A stretch of DNA of 64,000 nucleotides from PBB1 sp965229345 (lineage in GTDB: Bacteria > Pseudomonadota > Gammaproteobacteria > Burkholderiales > Burkholderiaceae_C). Below the pieces are notes generated by a model. The model made no database searches, was not told where the DNA came from, and saw nothing but the letters and a program-made list of their open reading frames with translations. Shown piece after piece: positions 1-9,079 of this stretch (within the stretch, counting starts at the first letter, position 1; the number at the start of each line of letters is the position of its first letter). Position numbers and translations under genes: made by a program. The stretch spans positions 1,488,001-1,552,000 of the forward strand of contig OZ245872.1 in assembly GCA_965229345.1 (NCBI GenBank). Reading direction: 5' to 3'.

Positions 1-1208
1 ACCAGCTGGTCGGTGCCGATCAGCTCCGGCGGGAGCACGCTGTCGGGCTCGTCGCTGCGGACCCGGGGCGCGTCCACCGCGCCGATCTGCTCGTAGACCG
101 CGTGCGTGCGGGCCTCCATGGCGCGGCTTTGCGCCAGCACCGGCAACACTTTCATCTGGGCGGAGAACTCGACCTCTTCGGTGACCGCGCGGCGCCGCTC
201 CGGGTCTTCGAGCGCAATGACCAGGCGGCCGTCACGCACCAGCAAAGGCAGCACCCGCAGCCGTGCCGCGATGGAAAACGGCAGCTTGCGCAGCGCCTGG
301 GTGTCGACCGGGAACGCATCGACATCGACCAGGGGGTAGCCCATCTTGCGCGCCATCGCCACCTGCAATTCAGGCCGGGTGATGACGCCGCTGCGCACCA
401 GGATCTCGCCCAGCGGCACGCTGCGATCGGCCTGTTGCTGCTGCAAGGCGGCCTGCAGCTCGGCCTCGGTGATCAGGGCCAGCGACAGCAGCGCCTCGCC
501 GATGCGCACCAGCGGCATGCGCGACTGCTGGTCCAGCGCGGTGAGCAGCTGTTCCGGCGTCACGATGTTGCGGCTGACCAGGATGTCGCCCAGCTTCTGC
601 TCGCGCAGTTGCGTCTGTTCTGCAGCGGCCTGTTCAATCTGTTGCGGTGTGGCGAGCTGCTGCTCGATCAGCACCTCGCCGATGCGCGGTCCGATCTCGA
701 ACCCGCTGCAGGCCGCTGCAGGAACGAAGACGCGAGTGACCGACCCGGGCGGGCCGTCGGCCGCGGGGGGAAACAGAAAAATGCCGAAAGGGGTGGTCAC
801 GTGGCCTTGCGACTGGCCTCGCCACTCGCCGCCGGTGGTCCAGGTCAGGCAAAAAGGCGTCGGCGTCGCGACCGATGCCGGCGACGGGGCACCGCCGCTG
901 CCGGACGGTGAGGCCTGGATCGGGGCGGTCAGCGCGAGCGAGCGGAACTGGTCGAAGCGCAGCGGCACGCTGCGGCGCGACGGTGGCAGCTGCACCAGCG
1001 CGATGGCCTGATCCGGCTTGAGCAACAGCAGCTGCCCGGGCATCAGCTTGTCGTTCAGGCCGGTGATCGCGCAGTCGAGCGGGGCGGTCTGCGGCAGCGC
1101 TGGCGGGTAGATCGCGAACGGGGGCGTGGGCCAGCAGAAGCCGGACGGTGTGCTGCCATCGGGGCGCTCGTCGCTGCGCCATTGCAGCGGGGTCAGCATG
1201 TCGGCCAT
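1..1208 (-). CDS. GspE/PilB-family ATPase, N-terminal part (partial)
   Basis: The frame is open from an ATG at 1208 to the window edge, giving about 402 residues with no stop, so the gene is cut at its 3' end. The first 170 residues are Pro/Ala-rich and unassigned. From about residue 174 there are four consecutive units of the GspE/MshE N-terminal type, each starting IGEVL, LGDIL, IGEAL or LGEIL and spaced about 30 residues, followed by a YPLVDVD stretch at 291-297 typical of the end of this domain. The Walker ATPase domain would lie beyond the edge and is not seen. In known proteins this domain binds the inner-membrane platform or c-di-GMP. A second in-frame ATG at 1199 is possible. It lies about 190 bp downstream of tolA on the same strand. 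Confidence 0.75.
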   Translation of the reverse strand, partial: MADMLTPLQWRSDERPDGSTPSGFCWPTPPFAIYPPALPQTAPLDCAITGLNDKLMPGQLLLLKPDQAIALVQLPPSRRSVPLRFDQFRSLALTAPIQASPSGSGGAPSPASVATPTPFCLTWTTGGEWRGQSQGHVTTPFGIFLFPPAADGPPGSVTRVFVPAAACSGFEIGPRIGEVLIEQQLATPQQIEQAAAEQTQLREQKLGDILVSRNIVTPEQLLTALDQQSRMPLVRIGEALLSLALITEAELQAALQQQQADRSVPLGEILVRSGVITRPELQVAMARKMGYPLVDVDAFPVDTQALRKLPFSIAARLRVLPLLVRDGRLVIALEDPERRRAVTEEVEFSAQMKVLPVLAQSRAMEARTHAVYEQIGAVDAPRVRSDEPDSVLPPELIGTDQL

Positions 1209-1398
1209 GGGGTTCTCGAAAAGCGCGATCGGTTGCGGGGCATTCAGACACGCAGGCCTCGCGATCCGGTGCTGCGCCAGCGCGCGCAGCGATCGAACAG
1301 AAAGCCTGCGTAGCGATGCTGCCCGTTCCGGGCGCTGTCGAAGACCCGATAAGGCCGGGTCGTTGCCCGCAGTTCCGAGCGTCGGCGCTCGGCGGGGA

Positions 1399-2280
1399 TC
1401 ACTCGCGCAGCTGGTACTCGATGATCAACGCGGGCGGCACCTTGCCGTACTCGTCGCGCGGCAGCACCTCGGTGCGCTCGATGGCGCGCAGCACCGCATC
1501 GTCCCATTCGCGCACGCCGCTGGCCTTGACGATGCGGCTGGACATGATGCGGCCATCGGGTGCCAGTCGGACATCGACCTCGACCTTCGGGTTGCCGGGA
1601 ATGGTGTCGGGGAACGACACGTTGGGGCGAATGCGGCCCTTGATGCGGCCGATGTAGCTGGCGCTGGGGCCAGCGTTCTGCAGGGCGCTGCCTGTCGCGT
1701 TGGCGTCGCCGGTGGCCCCGGCCAGGCTGGCAATGCGCTGCATCTGGGCTTCGCGGGCCTTGGCCAGGGCGGCCTCCTGCTTCTTCGCCGCCAGCGCGGC
1801 CTTGACCTTCTCGGCCTCGTCCTTGCGCTTTTGCTCGGCGAGCTTCTCGGCCTTGGCCTGGTCCGCTTCTTCCTTGCGCTGCTTGGCGAGCTTGTCGGCA
1901 GCGGCTTTCTCCGCCACTTCCTTCTTGCGCTTGTCTTCCAGGCGCTTGGCCTTTTCGATCGCGATCTGGGCGTCGGGGACGGGCTCTTCCTTGACCACCG
2001 GCTTCACCGGCTCCGGCGTCGGAGCGGGTTTCATGGGTGGTGGCGGCGGCGGCGGGGGTTCCGGCTCGGCGGCGCGTGGTGCTGCGATCTGCGGCACCGC
2101 AGCCCACAACTCGGCCTCGACGCCTTCAGGGGGGCTGGCACGCCAGCTCACGCCCAGCGACAACGCTGCGACCAACAGGCCGTGTGCCAGCAGCGCGAGC
2201 AGCAGGCCGCGACCCAAACCGGCCGGGCTGCGTGGCAGGAAGAGGTCACGGTCCAGGGCAGCGGTGGTCATCAGCGTCAA
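1399..2280 (-). CDS. tolA: TolA, cell-envelope integrity protein
   Basis: This 293-residue protein links the TolQR motor in the inner membrane to the outer membrane during envelope constriction. One N-terminal membrane segment lies at about 24-43, then a Pro-rich linker with eight consecutive prolines near 75-82, a long Lys/Ala/Glu-rich helix (about 100-195), and a C-terminal TonB/TolA-like domain containing VEVDVRLAPDGRI and ending near WDDAVLRAIERTE. It is the last gene of the ybgC-tolQ-tolR-tolA run, 13 bp after tolR. Unlike the usual operon, tolB and pal do not follow; the next gene is a GspE-like ATPase. An alternative start nine bases downstream is possible. Confidence 0.93.
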   Translation of the reverse strand: MTLMTTAALDRDLFLPRSPAGLGRGLLLALLAHGLLVAALSLGVSWRASPPEGVEAELWAAVPQIAAPRAAEPEPPPPPPPPMKPAPTPEPVKPVVKEEPVPDAQIAIEKAKRLEDKRKKEVAEKAAADKLAKQRKEEADQAKAEKLAEQKRKDEAEKVKAALAAKKQEAALAKAREAQMQRIASLAGATGDANATGSALQNAGPSASYIGRIKGRIRPNVSFPDTIPGNPKVEVDVRLAPDGRIMSSRIVKASGVREWDDAVLRAIERTEVLPRDEYGKVPPALIIEYQLRE

Positions 2281-2293
2281 CTCCGCAGCCCGT

Positions 2294-2722
<429 letters not shown>

Positions 2723-2723
2723 G

Positions 2724-3446
2724 TCAGCGGCCTCCGGCCATGGCCGAGGTCGTGCTGGCGGGCTGCGCCATGGGCTGGCCCAGGTTGCGCTGCAGGATGT
2801 TGGAGAACTCTTCGATGAAGGTCTCCAGCTGGATCGCGATGCGGTCGATGTCGCGGGCGAAGCGGTTGTAGGCGATCACCGCCGGGATCGCAGCAAACAG
2901 GCCGATGGCGGTGGCGACCAGCGCTTCGGCGATGCCCGGCGCGACTGTGGCCAGCGTCACCTGCGTCAGGTTGGCCAGGCCGATGAAGGCATGCATGATC
3001 CCCCACACCGTGCCGAACAGGCCCACATAAGGCGACACCGAGCCGACCGAGGCCAGGAAGGACAGGTTCGATTCGATCGTGTCGAGTTCGCGCTGGAAGC
3101 TCGCGCGCATCGCGCGGCGTGAGCCGTCGAGCAGCGCGCCCGAGTCGGTGACTCGGCGCTCGCGCAGCTTCATGAACTCGCGCATGCCCGAGGCAAAGAT
3201 GCGCTCCATCGGGGCCGACGACGTGCCGCGCTGCGTGGCCTCGTCGTAAAGGTCGTTCAGGTTCTTGCCAGCCCAGAAGTCACGCTCGAAGACCTCGTTG
3301 TCGGCGCGCACCTTGCGCAGGCCGAACAGCTTGCCGAAGATGACCGTCCAGCTCGCCAACGAGGTGATCAGCAGGCCGGCCATCACCAGCTGAACCACCA
3401 GGCTGGCGTGCAGTACGAGGCTGAAGATCGAGAGGTCTTGGTTCAT
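2724..3446 (-). CDS. tolQ: TolQ, proton-channel protein
   Basis: A 240-residue MotA/TolQ/ExbB family protein, the multi-span subunit of the TolQR proton channel. The ATG at 3446 begins MNQDLSIFSLVLHASLVVQ; a longer in-frame reading from 3524 adds a Pro/Arg-rich segment that overlaps ybgC and is rejected. Three hydrophobic segments are visible (about 15-37, 140-165 and 175-200), with the family block VSPYVGLFGTVWGIMHAF. It lies 13 bp after ybgC and one base before tolR. Confidence 0.95.
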   Translation of the reverse strand: MNQDLSIFSLVLHASLVVQLVMAGLLITSLASWTVIFGKLFGLRKVRADNEVFERDFWAGKNLNDLYDEATQRGTSSAPMERIFASGMREFMKLRERRVTDSGALLDGSRRAMRASFQRELDTIESNLSFLASVGSVSPYVGLFGTVWGIMHAFIGLANLTQVTLATVAPGIAEALVATAIGLFAAIPAVIAYNRFARDIDRIAIQLETFIEEFSNILQRNLGQPMAQPASTTSAMAGGR

Positions 3447-3459
3447 GGAAGGGCGCGGG

Positions 3460-3870
3460 TTATGTCTGCGGAAGTGCGGCGGTGATGGCGGTCGGAATGC
3501 TGCGCGGCTGGAAGGTTCCGGCATCGACGCACACGATGCGGATCGTGCCTTCGGTCAGCAGCTCGTCTCCGCGCCAGGCCTGCTGCGCGAGCGTCATGGA
3601 CGCACGCCGGACTTCGGCCAGCTTGACGGTGACTCTGAGCAAATCATCCAGCCGTGCGGGACGACGGTAGCGCATGGTGGTGTCGCTGACGACGAACATC
3701 GCGCTGGCGTTCAGACGCAGCTGTTCCTGGCCATGGCCCAACGCACGCAGCCATTCGGTGCGGGCACGTTCGAAGAACTTCAGGTAGTTGGCGTAGAACA
3801 CCACGCCGCCGGCGTCGGTGTCCTCCCAGTAGATGCGCAGCGTGAGTTCGAAGTCGGGCGAGTCGGTCAT
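3460..3870 (-). CDS. ybgC: YbgC, acyl-CoA thioesterase of the Tol-Pal operon
   Basis: A 136-residue hot-dog-fold thioesterase, the cytoplasmic enzyme encoded first in most Tol-Pal operons, hydrolysing acyl-CoA or acyl-ACP and linked to phospholipid metabolism. The family signature YWEDTDAGGVVFYANYLKFF starts at residue 14; Asp17 or Asp19 is the candidate catalytic acid. The His seen in E. coli YbgC after GGVVY is Tyr here. Its ATG overlaps the stop of the upstream aminotransferase in an ATGA junction, and tolQ follows after 13 bp. Confidence 0.93.
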   Translation of the reverse strand: MTDSPDFELTLRIYWEDTDAGGVVFYANYLKFFERARTEWLRALGHGQEQLRLNASAMFVVSDTTMRYRRPARLDDLLRVTVKLAEVRRASMTLAQQAWRGDELLTEGTIRIVCVDAGTFQPRSIPTAITAALPQT

Positions 3871-5072
3871 GAGAGCAGCAGCTCGAATCGATGCACGGCC
3901 TGTTGCAGCTGCTCCATCGAGCTGGCGTACGACAGGCGCAGGTAGCGCTGCGGTTCATGGCGGCCGAAGTCGCGCCCGGGCGTCACGCTCACCTGCGCGC
4001 GCTGCATCAGCTCGAAGGCGAAATCCCAGCTGCCACCCGGCAAGTGGGCGCTGTGCGCCGAGCAGTCGGCCCACACGTAGAACGCGCCATCGGGTTCGAC
4101 CGGCACCGTCAGGCCGAGCGCGTTCAGCGCGGGCACGAGGTAGTCGCGACGCGCGCGAAACGCCAGCCGGCGCCGTTCGTATTCAGCCAGCGAATCGGGC
4201 TCGAAGCAGGCCAGCGCTGCATGCTGTGCAATCGACGAGGGGCAGATGAACAGGTTCTGCGACAGCTTCTCGATGGCGGGCACCAGGGCCTCGGGCACCA
4301 CCATCCAGCCCAGCCGCCAGCCGGTCATGCTGAAGTACTTCGAGAAGCTGTTGATCGAGATCACATCGTCGCCGTGGCGCAATGCGGAATCACGGAATCG
4401 CTCGTCCTGGCTCAGCCCGAGATAGATCTCGTCGACGATGGTGAAGCCACCGCGTTCGCGCACCACATTCACGATGCGGCCCATCTCGTCCGGCGCGATC
4501 GAGGTGCCGGTCGGGTTCGACGGCGAGGCCAGCAGCACGCCACGGGTCTGCGGCCCCCAGGCCTGGCTGACCGACTCGGCGTTCAGCTGGAAGCGATCGG
4601 CGGCCGTCGTGGGCAGCAGCACGGCGACGCCGTCGGCGGCGGCCACGAAATGCCGGTTGCAGGGGTAGCCGGGGTCGGGCAGCAGCACCTCGTCCCCCGG
4701 GTCGATCAGGGCCAGACAGGCCAGCTGCAGCGCGGCCGAGGCCCCGGCGGTGATGACGATGCGCTCGGGCGCGATGTCGAGTGCGAACCGCTGTGCGTAC
4801 CAGCTGCTGATGCGCTCACGCAAGGTCCTCAGCCCGCAGGCATCGGTGTACTGCGTGCTGCCGTCGCGAATGGCACGCTGCGCCGCTTCCTGCACCAGCG
4901 GTGGTGCGGTGAAGTCGGGCTCGCCGAGGTTCAGGAAGATCATCGGCCGGCCGCCTTGCTGCGGGTCGCACAGCGGGCCGCGCGCCAGCACTGCTGCGGC
5001 CTTTGCACATTCCATCACGTAGAACGGCTCGATGAAACTCAGACGGCGCGACAGGCGTGGCGACGACCTCAT
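3867..5072 (-). CDS. PLP-dependent class I aminotransferase
   Basis: A 401-residue fold-type I aminotransferase. PLP-binding features are visible: Asn186 in SPSNPTGT, Asp214 and Tyr217 in VDEIYLG, and the Schiff-base Lys245 in SFSKYFSMTGWRLGW. The class is close to the AspC/AlaC/DapL-like aminotransferases; the substrate cannot be told from the sequence. It sits between nusB (16 bp away) and ybgC (4-base overlap), so it is probably co-transcribed with the rib-nus-tol string. The first 40 or so residues are not obviously part of the fold, so an internal start such as Met20 is possible. Confidence 0.9.
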   Translation of the reverse strand: MRSSPRLSRRLSFIEPFYVMECAKAAAVLARGPLCDPQQGGRPMIFLNLGEPDFTAPPLVQEAAQRAIRDGSTQYTDACGLRTLRERISSWYAQRFALDIAPERIVITAGASAALQLACLALIDPGDEVLLPDPGYPCNRHFVAAADGVAVLLPTTAADRFQLNAESVSQAWGPQTRGVLLASPSNPTGTSIAPDEMGRIVNVVRERGGFTIVDEIYLGLSQDERFRDSALRHGDDVISINSFSKYFSMTGWRLGWMVVPEALVPAIEKLSQNLFICPSSIAQHAALACFEPDSLAEYERRRLAFRARRDYLVPALNALGLTVPVEPDGAFYVWADCSAHSAHLPGGSWDFAFELMQRAQVSVTPGRDFGRHEPQRYLRLSYASSMEQLQQAVHRFELLLS

Positions 5073-5088
5073 GTCGGATGGTGTCGCT

Positions 5089-5604
5089 TCAGCGCCGGGC
5101 CGCGCGTGCCGCCTCGACTTCAGCGGGCCGCAGGTCGGCCGCTGCCTTGTCGATCACGCCGTTGACGTACTTGTGGCCGTCGGTGCCGCCAAAGATCTTG
5201 GCCAGTTCGACCGCTTCGTTGATGACCACGCGGTAGGGGATCTCGAGGCAGTGGCTCAGCTCGTAGGCACCGATCATCAGCACACCGTGCTCGATCGGCG
5301 ACAGCTGGCTGGTCTGCCGATCGACGTGGCGCGCCAGGGCCTGGTCGATGGTGGCGGCTTCGTCGATGCAGCCGTGCAGCAGCATCTCGAAATGTGCGGG
5401 ATCACAGCGATCGAATCCCTCGCGTTCACGGACGTGCGCATCGATCACGCTGGCGCGCTCGCCCGACAGCAGCCACTCGTACAGGCCCTGCAAGGCCAAT
5501 TCGCGCGAGCGGCGGCGGGTGGATTTCTGGGTGGCCTTCTTCGGTGCCGGGCGAACCGCCGGGCTGCTTGCTGCGATGTCGGGCTTCGGTTCGGTTTCGG
5601 TCAC
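5089..5604 (-). CDS. nusB: NusB, transcription antitermination factor
   Basis: NusB binds boxA RNA with NusE (S10) for antitermination of rRNA operons. The chosen start is the GTG at 5604, which overlaps the ribH stop in a GTGA junction and gives 171 residues. A longer reading from 5955 is only the ribH shadow. After a polar Lys/Pro N-terminal tail the fold begins at RRRSRELALQGLYEWLLSG and contains the conserved YRVVINEAVELAKIFGG and HKYVNGVID blocks. The ribH-nusB order is standard in proteobacteria. Confidence 0.95.
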   Translation of the reverse strand: MTETEPKPDIAASSPAVRPAPKKATQKSTRRRSRELALQGLYEWLLSGERASVIDAHVREREGFDRCDPAHFEMLLHGCIDEAATIDQALARHVDRQTSQLSPIEHGVLMIGAYELSHCLEIPYRVVINEAVELAKIFGGTDGHKYVNGVIDKAAADLRPAEVEAARAARR

Positions 5605-6071
5605 GACAGGTCTTCCATCAGGCGCGCCATCTCGATGGCCACGCGGGCGGCGTCGCGCGCCTTGTCTTCGGCGCGCTCCCAGGCCTGGGCTTCGTCTTCG
5701 ACCGTCAGGATCGCGTTGGCCACCGGCAATTGGTGGTCGAGCGAGACCCGGGTGACGCCCGCGCCGCTTTCGTTGGCCACCAGCTCGAAGTGGTAGGTTT
5801 CGCCGCGGATGATGCAGCCGATGGCGATCAGTGCATCGAACTCGTCGCTGTCGGCCATGGCCATCAGCGCGACGGGAACTTCGAGCGCGCCGGGCACGGT
5901 GACGTGCTCGATCAGCTCGGCATCGACGCCGAGACGGCGCAGTTCGGCGACGCACACGGTGGCCATGCGCTGCGTGATGTCCGCATTGAATCGTGCCTGC
6001 ACGATCCCGATGCGCAGATCGCTGCCGTCGAGGTCGTCATCGGCAGGTTGGCCCTGGTCAGCGAGTTGCAT
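5601..6071 (-). CDS. ribH: 6,7-dimethyl-8-ribityllumazine synthase
   Basis: A 156-residue lumazine synthase that condenses 5-amino-6-ribitylamino-uracil with 3,4-dihydroxy-2-butanone 4-phosphate, the penultimate step of riboflavin synthesis. Visible family features are the substrate-binding ARFN motif, VPGALEVPVAL, the IAIGCIIRGETYHFELVANE segment, and a central GVTRVSLDHQLPVANAILT block in which a conserved His usually lies. It follows ribBA by 30 bp and overlaps nusB, so it is co-transcribed with the other rib genes. Confidence 0.96.
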   Translation of the reverse strand: MQLADQGQPADDDLDGSDLRIGIVQARFNADITQRMATVCVAELRRLGVDAELIEHVTVPGALEVPVALMAMADSDEFDALIAIGCIIRGETYHFELVANESGAGVTRVSLDHQLPVANAILTVEDEAQAWERAEDKARDAARVAIEMARLMEDLS

Positions 6072-6101
6072 GGATCACCTGCGAGAAATGGATCGGGTTC
6101 A

Positions 6102-7211
6102 TCAGTGGTTGGTCGCCTCGGCAGCGACGAAGCCGGTGACCTCGAGGCCGTAGCCGACCATGCTGGGCATGCGGCGTGGGCTGCCCAGCAGTTTCATTTT
6201 CGAGACGCCCAGCTCGCGCAGGATCTGCGCGCCGATGCCGTAGGTGCGCAGATCCATCTGGGCCTGGGGGCGCGCGCCGGCATCGTCGTGGGGTGTCAGC
6301 TTGCCCAGCAGCGAGGTCATTCCCTCGCCACAGTTCAGCAGCACCGCGACACCGCGCTCGCTGGCTTGCAACAACTCTAGCGCACGCGGCAGCGGCCACG
6401 AATGGGCACTGGGGCCGACGTCGAGCAGGTCCATCACCGACAGCGGTTCGTGCACCCGCACCAGCACTTCGTCACGCGTAGTCCAGTGGCCGTGCGACAG
6501 CGCCATGTGCAGGCCGCCGGTGCGATCGAGGAACGAGGTGCACTGGAAGCTGCCTTGCTCGGTCACGAGCAGGCGCTGCCCGACGCGTTCGATCAGGGTC
6601 TCGTTGCGGCTGCGGTATTCGATCAGGTCGGCGATGGTGCCGATCTTCAGACCGTGTTGCTGGGCAAAGACTTCGAGATCGGGAAGGCGCGCCATCGTGC
6701 CGTCGTCGTTCATGATCTCGCAGATCACCGCGGCAGGCGTGAGCCCAGCCATCGCCGACAGATCGCAGCCGGCTTCGGTGTGGCCAGCGCGCATCAGCAC
6801 GCCACCATCCTGCGCCTGCAGCGGGAAGATGTGACCGGGTTGCACCAGGTCGCTGGGTTTGGCGTCGCGCGCCACCGCGGCCTGCACGGTGCGTGCACGG
6901 TCGGCGGCGGAGATGCCGGTGGTGACGCCCTCGGCGGCCTCGATCGACACGGTGAAGGCCGTGCCGTGCTTGGTGCCGTTGCGGCTGGCCATTGGCGGCA
7001 GTTGCAGGCGCTCGCAGCGTTCGCGGGTCAAGGTCAGGCAGATCAGGCCGCGCCCGAAGCGCGCCATGAAATTGACCGACTCGGCTGTCACGTGTTCGGC
7101 GGCCATGACCAGATCGCCTTCGTTTTCGCGGTCTTCCTCATCGACGAGGATGACCATCCGGCCTGCGGCCAGCTCCGTCAGGAGCTCTGGAATCGGTGAT
7201 ATCGACATCAA
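6102..7211 (-). CDS. ribBA: 3,4-dihydroxy-2-butanone-4-phosphate synthase with degenerate GTP cyclohydrolase II domain
   Basis: A 369-residue two-domain protein. Residues 1 to about 205 are an apparently intact RibB domain, making dihydroxybutanone phosphate from ribulose 5-phosphate: DEEDRENEGDLVMAAEH carries the metal-binding acid loop, and HTEAGCDL the conserved His/Glu. The C-terminal half aligns with RibA only in part: VHEPLSVMDLLDVG replaces the usual HSECLTGD...RCDCG segment, so the three zinc-binding cysteines are missing, while RTYGIGAQILRELGVSKMKLL and the GLEV tail remain. The cyclohydrolase is therefore probably inactive, as in other betaproteobacterial RibB-X hybrids, and a true RibA is expected elsewhere. 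Confidence 0.92.
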   Translation of the reverse strand: MMSISPIPELLTELAAGRMVILVDEEDRENEGDLVMAAEHVTAESVNFMARFGRGLICLTLTRERCERLQLPPMASRNGTKHGTAFTVSIEAAEGVTTGISAADRARTVQAAVARDAKPSDLVQPGHIFPLQAQDGGVLMRAGHTEAGCDLSAMAGLTPAAVICEIMNDDGTMARLPDLEVFAQQHGLKIGTIADLIEYRSRNETLIERVGQRLLVTEQGSFQCTSFLDRTGGLHMALSHGHWTTRDEVLVRVHEPLSVMDLLDVGPSAHSWPLPRALELLQASERGVAVLLNCGEGMTSLLGKLTPHDDAGARPQAQMDLRTYGIGAQILRELGVSKMKLLGSPRRMPSMVGYGLEVTGFVAAEATNH

Positions 7212-7269
7212 GCGATTGTAGGTCGGGGGGCTCTGGCGCCCGAGACCTGGCCAGCGTGCAACCTTGCGC

Positions 7270-7917
7270 TCAGGCGGGCCGGACGGCAGGTGCCACCGAT
7301 TGCATGCGCTCGACGTAGCGTGCGATCAGATCGACTTCCAGATTGACCGCTGCGCCGACGCTCAGATGACCCAGAGCCGTGTTCTCGATGGTGTGCGGGA
7401 TCAGGTTGATGCTGATCTCGCAGCCCGGGGCGTCTTGGATGATGTGATCGACCACGCGGTTGACCGTCAGGCTCACGCCGTTGACGGTGATCGAGCCCTT
7501 GTAGGCGAGGAACTTTGCCAGCGCGGGCGGCACCTCGATGCGCAGGGTCCACGACTCGCCGATGGCTGCGAAGTGGGTCACCTGGCCCACGCCATCGACG
7601 TGACCGCTGACCAGGTGGCCACCCAGCCGGTCATTGGCGCGCAGCGCCTTTTCGAGGTTGACCGGGCCGGTCGTGGCCAGCCCGGCGGTCTTGTCCAGGC
7701 TCTCGGCGGAGACATCGACGGTGAAGACGTCGCGGGCGGCATCGAACGAGGTGACGGTCATGCAGGCGCCATTGATCGCGATGCTGTCACCCAGGCCCAC
7801 ATCGGCCAGGTACTGTGGCGGCGTGGCAACCGTCAGTTGCTTGCCGTGGGACGCATCGGTGCCGAGCGCGCGCACGTCGGAGATCCGGCCGATGCCGGTG
7901 ATGATGCCGGTGAACAT
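7270..7917 (-). CDS. ribE: Riboflavin synthase, alpha subunit
   Basis: A 215-residue riboflavin synthase (called ribE or ribC) that dismutates two lumazines to riboflavin. Both lumazine-binding repeats are present: MFTGIITGIGRI opens the first, which contains GDSIAINGACMTVT, and LGGHLVSGHVDGVG opens the second, which contains GSITVNGVSLTVN. A C-terminal helix ending LEVDLIARYVERM follows the IPHTIENTALG motif. It lies 12 bp after ribD and about 58 bp before ribBA. I see no FMN riboswitch before any rib gene. Confidence 0.96.
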   Translation of the reverse strand: MFTGIITGIGRISDVRALGTDASHGKQLTVATPPQYLADVGLGDSIAINGACMTVTSFDAARDVFTVDVSAESLDKTAGLATTGPVNLEKALRANDRLGGHLVSGHVDGVGQVTHFAAIGESWTLRIEVPPALAKFLAYKGSITVNGVSLTVNRVVDHIIQDAPGCEISINLIPHTIENTALGHLSVGAAVNLEVDLIARYVERMQSVAPAVRPA

Positions 7918-7929
7918 CGGTCGATTGTC

Positions 7930-9063
7930 TCAGCCGCGGTCGTCACCTGTCTGCGGTCGGGCCAGCAAGCGCAGATCGTCGCCGACGCGGTCTATCTGAT
8001 GGAAGCGCAACGCCACCGCATCGGCCAGGTTGTCCAGCGGACCGAACGACGCGATGTCGAGCCCTGCGCCGAGCAGCTTCGGCGCGAGGTAGAGCAGGAC
8101 CTCGTCGACCAGCCGCTCGCGCACGAAAGAGCCGTTGAGCTTGTGCCCAGCCTCGACATGCAACTCGTTGATGCCGCGCTGCGCCAGATCGGCCAGCATC
8201 GCGGACAGGTCCACCTTGTCGTTGGCATTCGGAAACGCGGCGACCTCGATGCCGCGTTCTGCGAAGGCGGCGCTGCGTTCGGCGCTGGGACGGGCGGTGT
8301 AGAGCAGCACCGACCCCGGCGCGTCGAAGATGCGGGCATCGAGAGGCGCATCGAGCCGCGAATCGACGACGACCCGCAGTGGCTGCCTCGGCGTGGGCAC
8401 CAGCCGCACGTCGAGCCGCGGGTTGTCGTCGATCACCGTGCCCACGCCGGTCAGCACCGCGCTGGCGCGGCGCCGCCAGGCGTGGCCATCGGCGCGAGCC
8501 GCCTCGCCGGTGATCCATTGGCTGACGCCGTTGGGCAGCGCGGTGCGGCCGTCGAGCGACGCCGCAACCTTCAGCCGCACCCACGGGCGACCGCGCTCCA
8601 TCCTTGAAAAGAACCCGATGTTGAGTTCGCGGGCCGCTTGCGCCCCCACGCCCTCCGTCACCTCGATGCCGGCGGCTCGCAAGCGTGCCGCGCCTTGCCC
8701 CGCGACCAGCGGGTTCGGGTCTTCGAGTGCCATCACCACGCGGCCCACACCCGCGTGCACCAGGGCATCGCAGCACGGGGGCGTGCGGCCGTGATGGGCG
8801 CAGGGCTCGAGGGTGACGACAACGGTCGCGCCTCGCACCGAATGGCCATGGTCTGCCGCATCGCGCAAGGCCATCACCTCGGCATGCGGTCCGCCGGCCT
8901 GTTGCGTGTGGCCGCGGCCGATCACCCGACCATCGGCCGACACGATGACGCAGCCGACGCGCGGGTTGGGTTCGCTGAGCGCGATGGCCTGCTCGGCCAG
9001 CGACAGCGCTTCGGCCATCCAGCGCTCGCATGGGCCGGCGGGATCTGCAGGTGTCGGGCTCAT
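7930..9063 (-). CDS. ribD: RibD, riboflavin deaminase/reductase
   Basis: A bifunctional diaminohydroxyphosphoribosylaminopyrimidine deaminase and 5-amino-6-ribosylamino-uracil-phosphate reductase. From the ATG at 9063 the product has 377 residues; a further in-frame ATG at 9117 is less likely because it would overlap the upstream pilV gene. The deaminase domain shows the zinc motifs PHAEVMAL and EPCAHHGRTPPCCDAL; the reductase begins near RPWVRLKVAASLDGRTAL and carries GVGTVIDDNPRLDVR and LHVEAGHKLNGSF. The start is 16 bp past the pilV stop. Confidence 0.95.
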   Translation of the reverse strand: MSPTPADPAGPCERWMAEALSLAEQAIALSEPNPRVGCVIVSADGRVIGRGHTQQAGGPHAEVMALRDAADHGHSVRGATVVVTLEPCAHHGRTPPCCDALVHAGVGRVVMALEDPNPLVAGQGAARLRAAGIEVTEGVGAQAARELNIGFFSRMERGRPWVRLKVAASLDGRTALPNGVSQWITGEAARADGHAWRRRASAVLTGVGTVIDDNPRLDVRLVPTPRQPLRVVVDSRLDAPLDARIFDAPGSVLLYTARPSAERSAAFAERGIEVAAFPNANDKVDLSAMLADLAQRGINELHVEAGHKLNGSFVRERLVDEVLLYLAPKLLGAGLDIASFGPLDNLADAVALRFHQIDRVGDDLRLLARPQTGDDRG

Positions 9064-9079
9064 CGGCAGCGGGGCGGTG

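Noticed and set aside
102..911. Long plus-strand open frames opposite the GspE-like gene, and many similar long antisense frames across the window
   Set aside because: They are opposite clear genes, have Arg/Ala/Gln-rich compositions typical of GC-rich shadows, and match no family.
1330..1360. Terminator after tolA
   Set aside because: A six-base stem (GACCCG/CGGGTC) exists but has no T run.
3460..3870. YbgC inactive because the His of the E. coli enzyme is Tyr
   Set aside because: As I recall, the FYANY form is common in betaproteobacterial YbgC proteins, so it is not evidence of loss of function.
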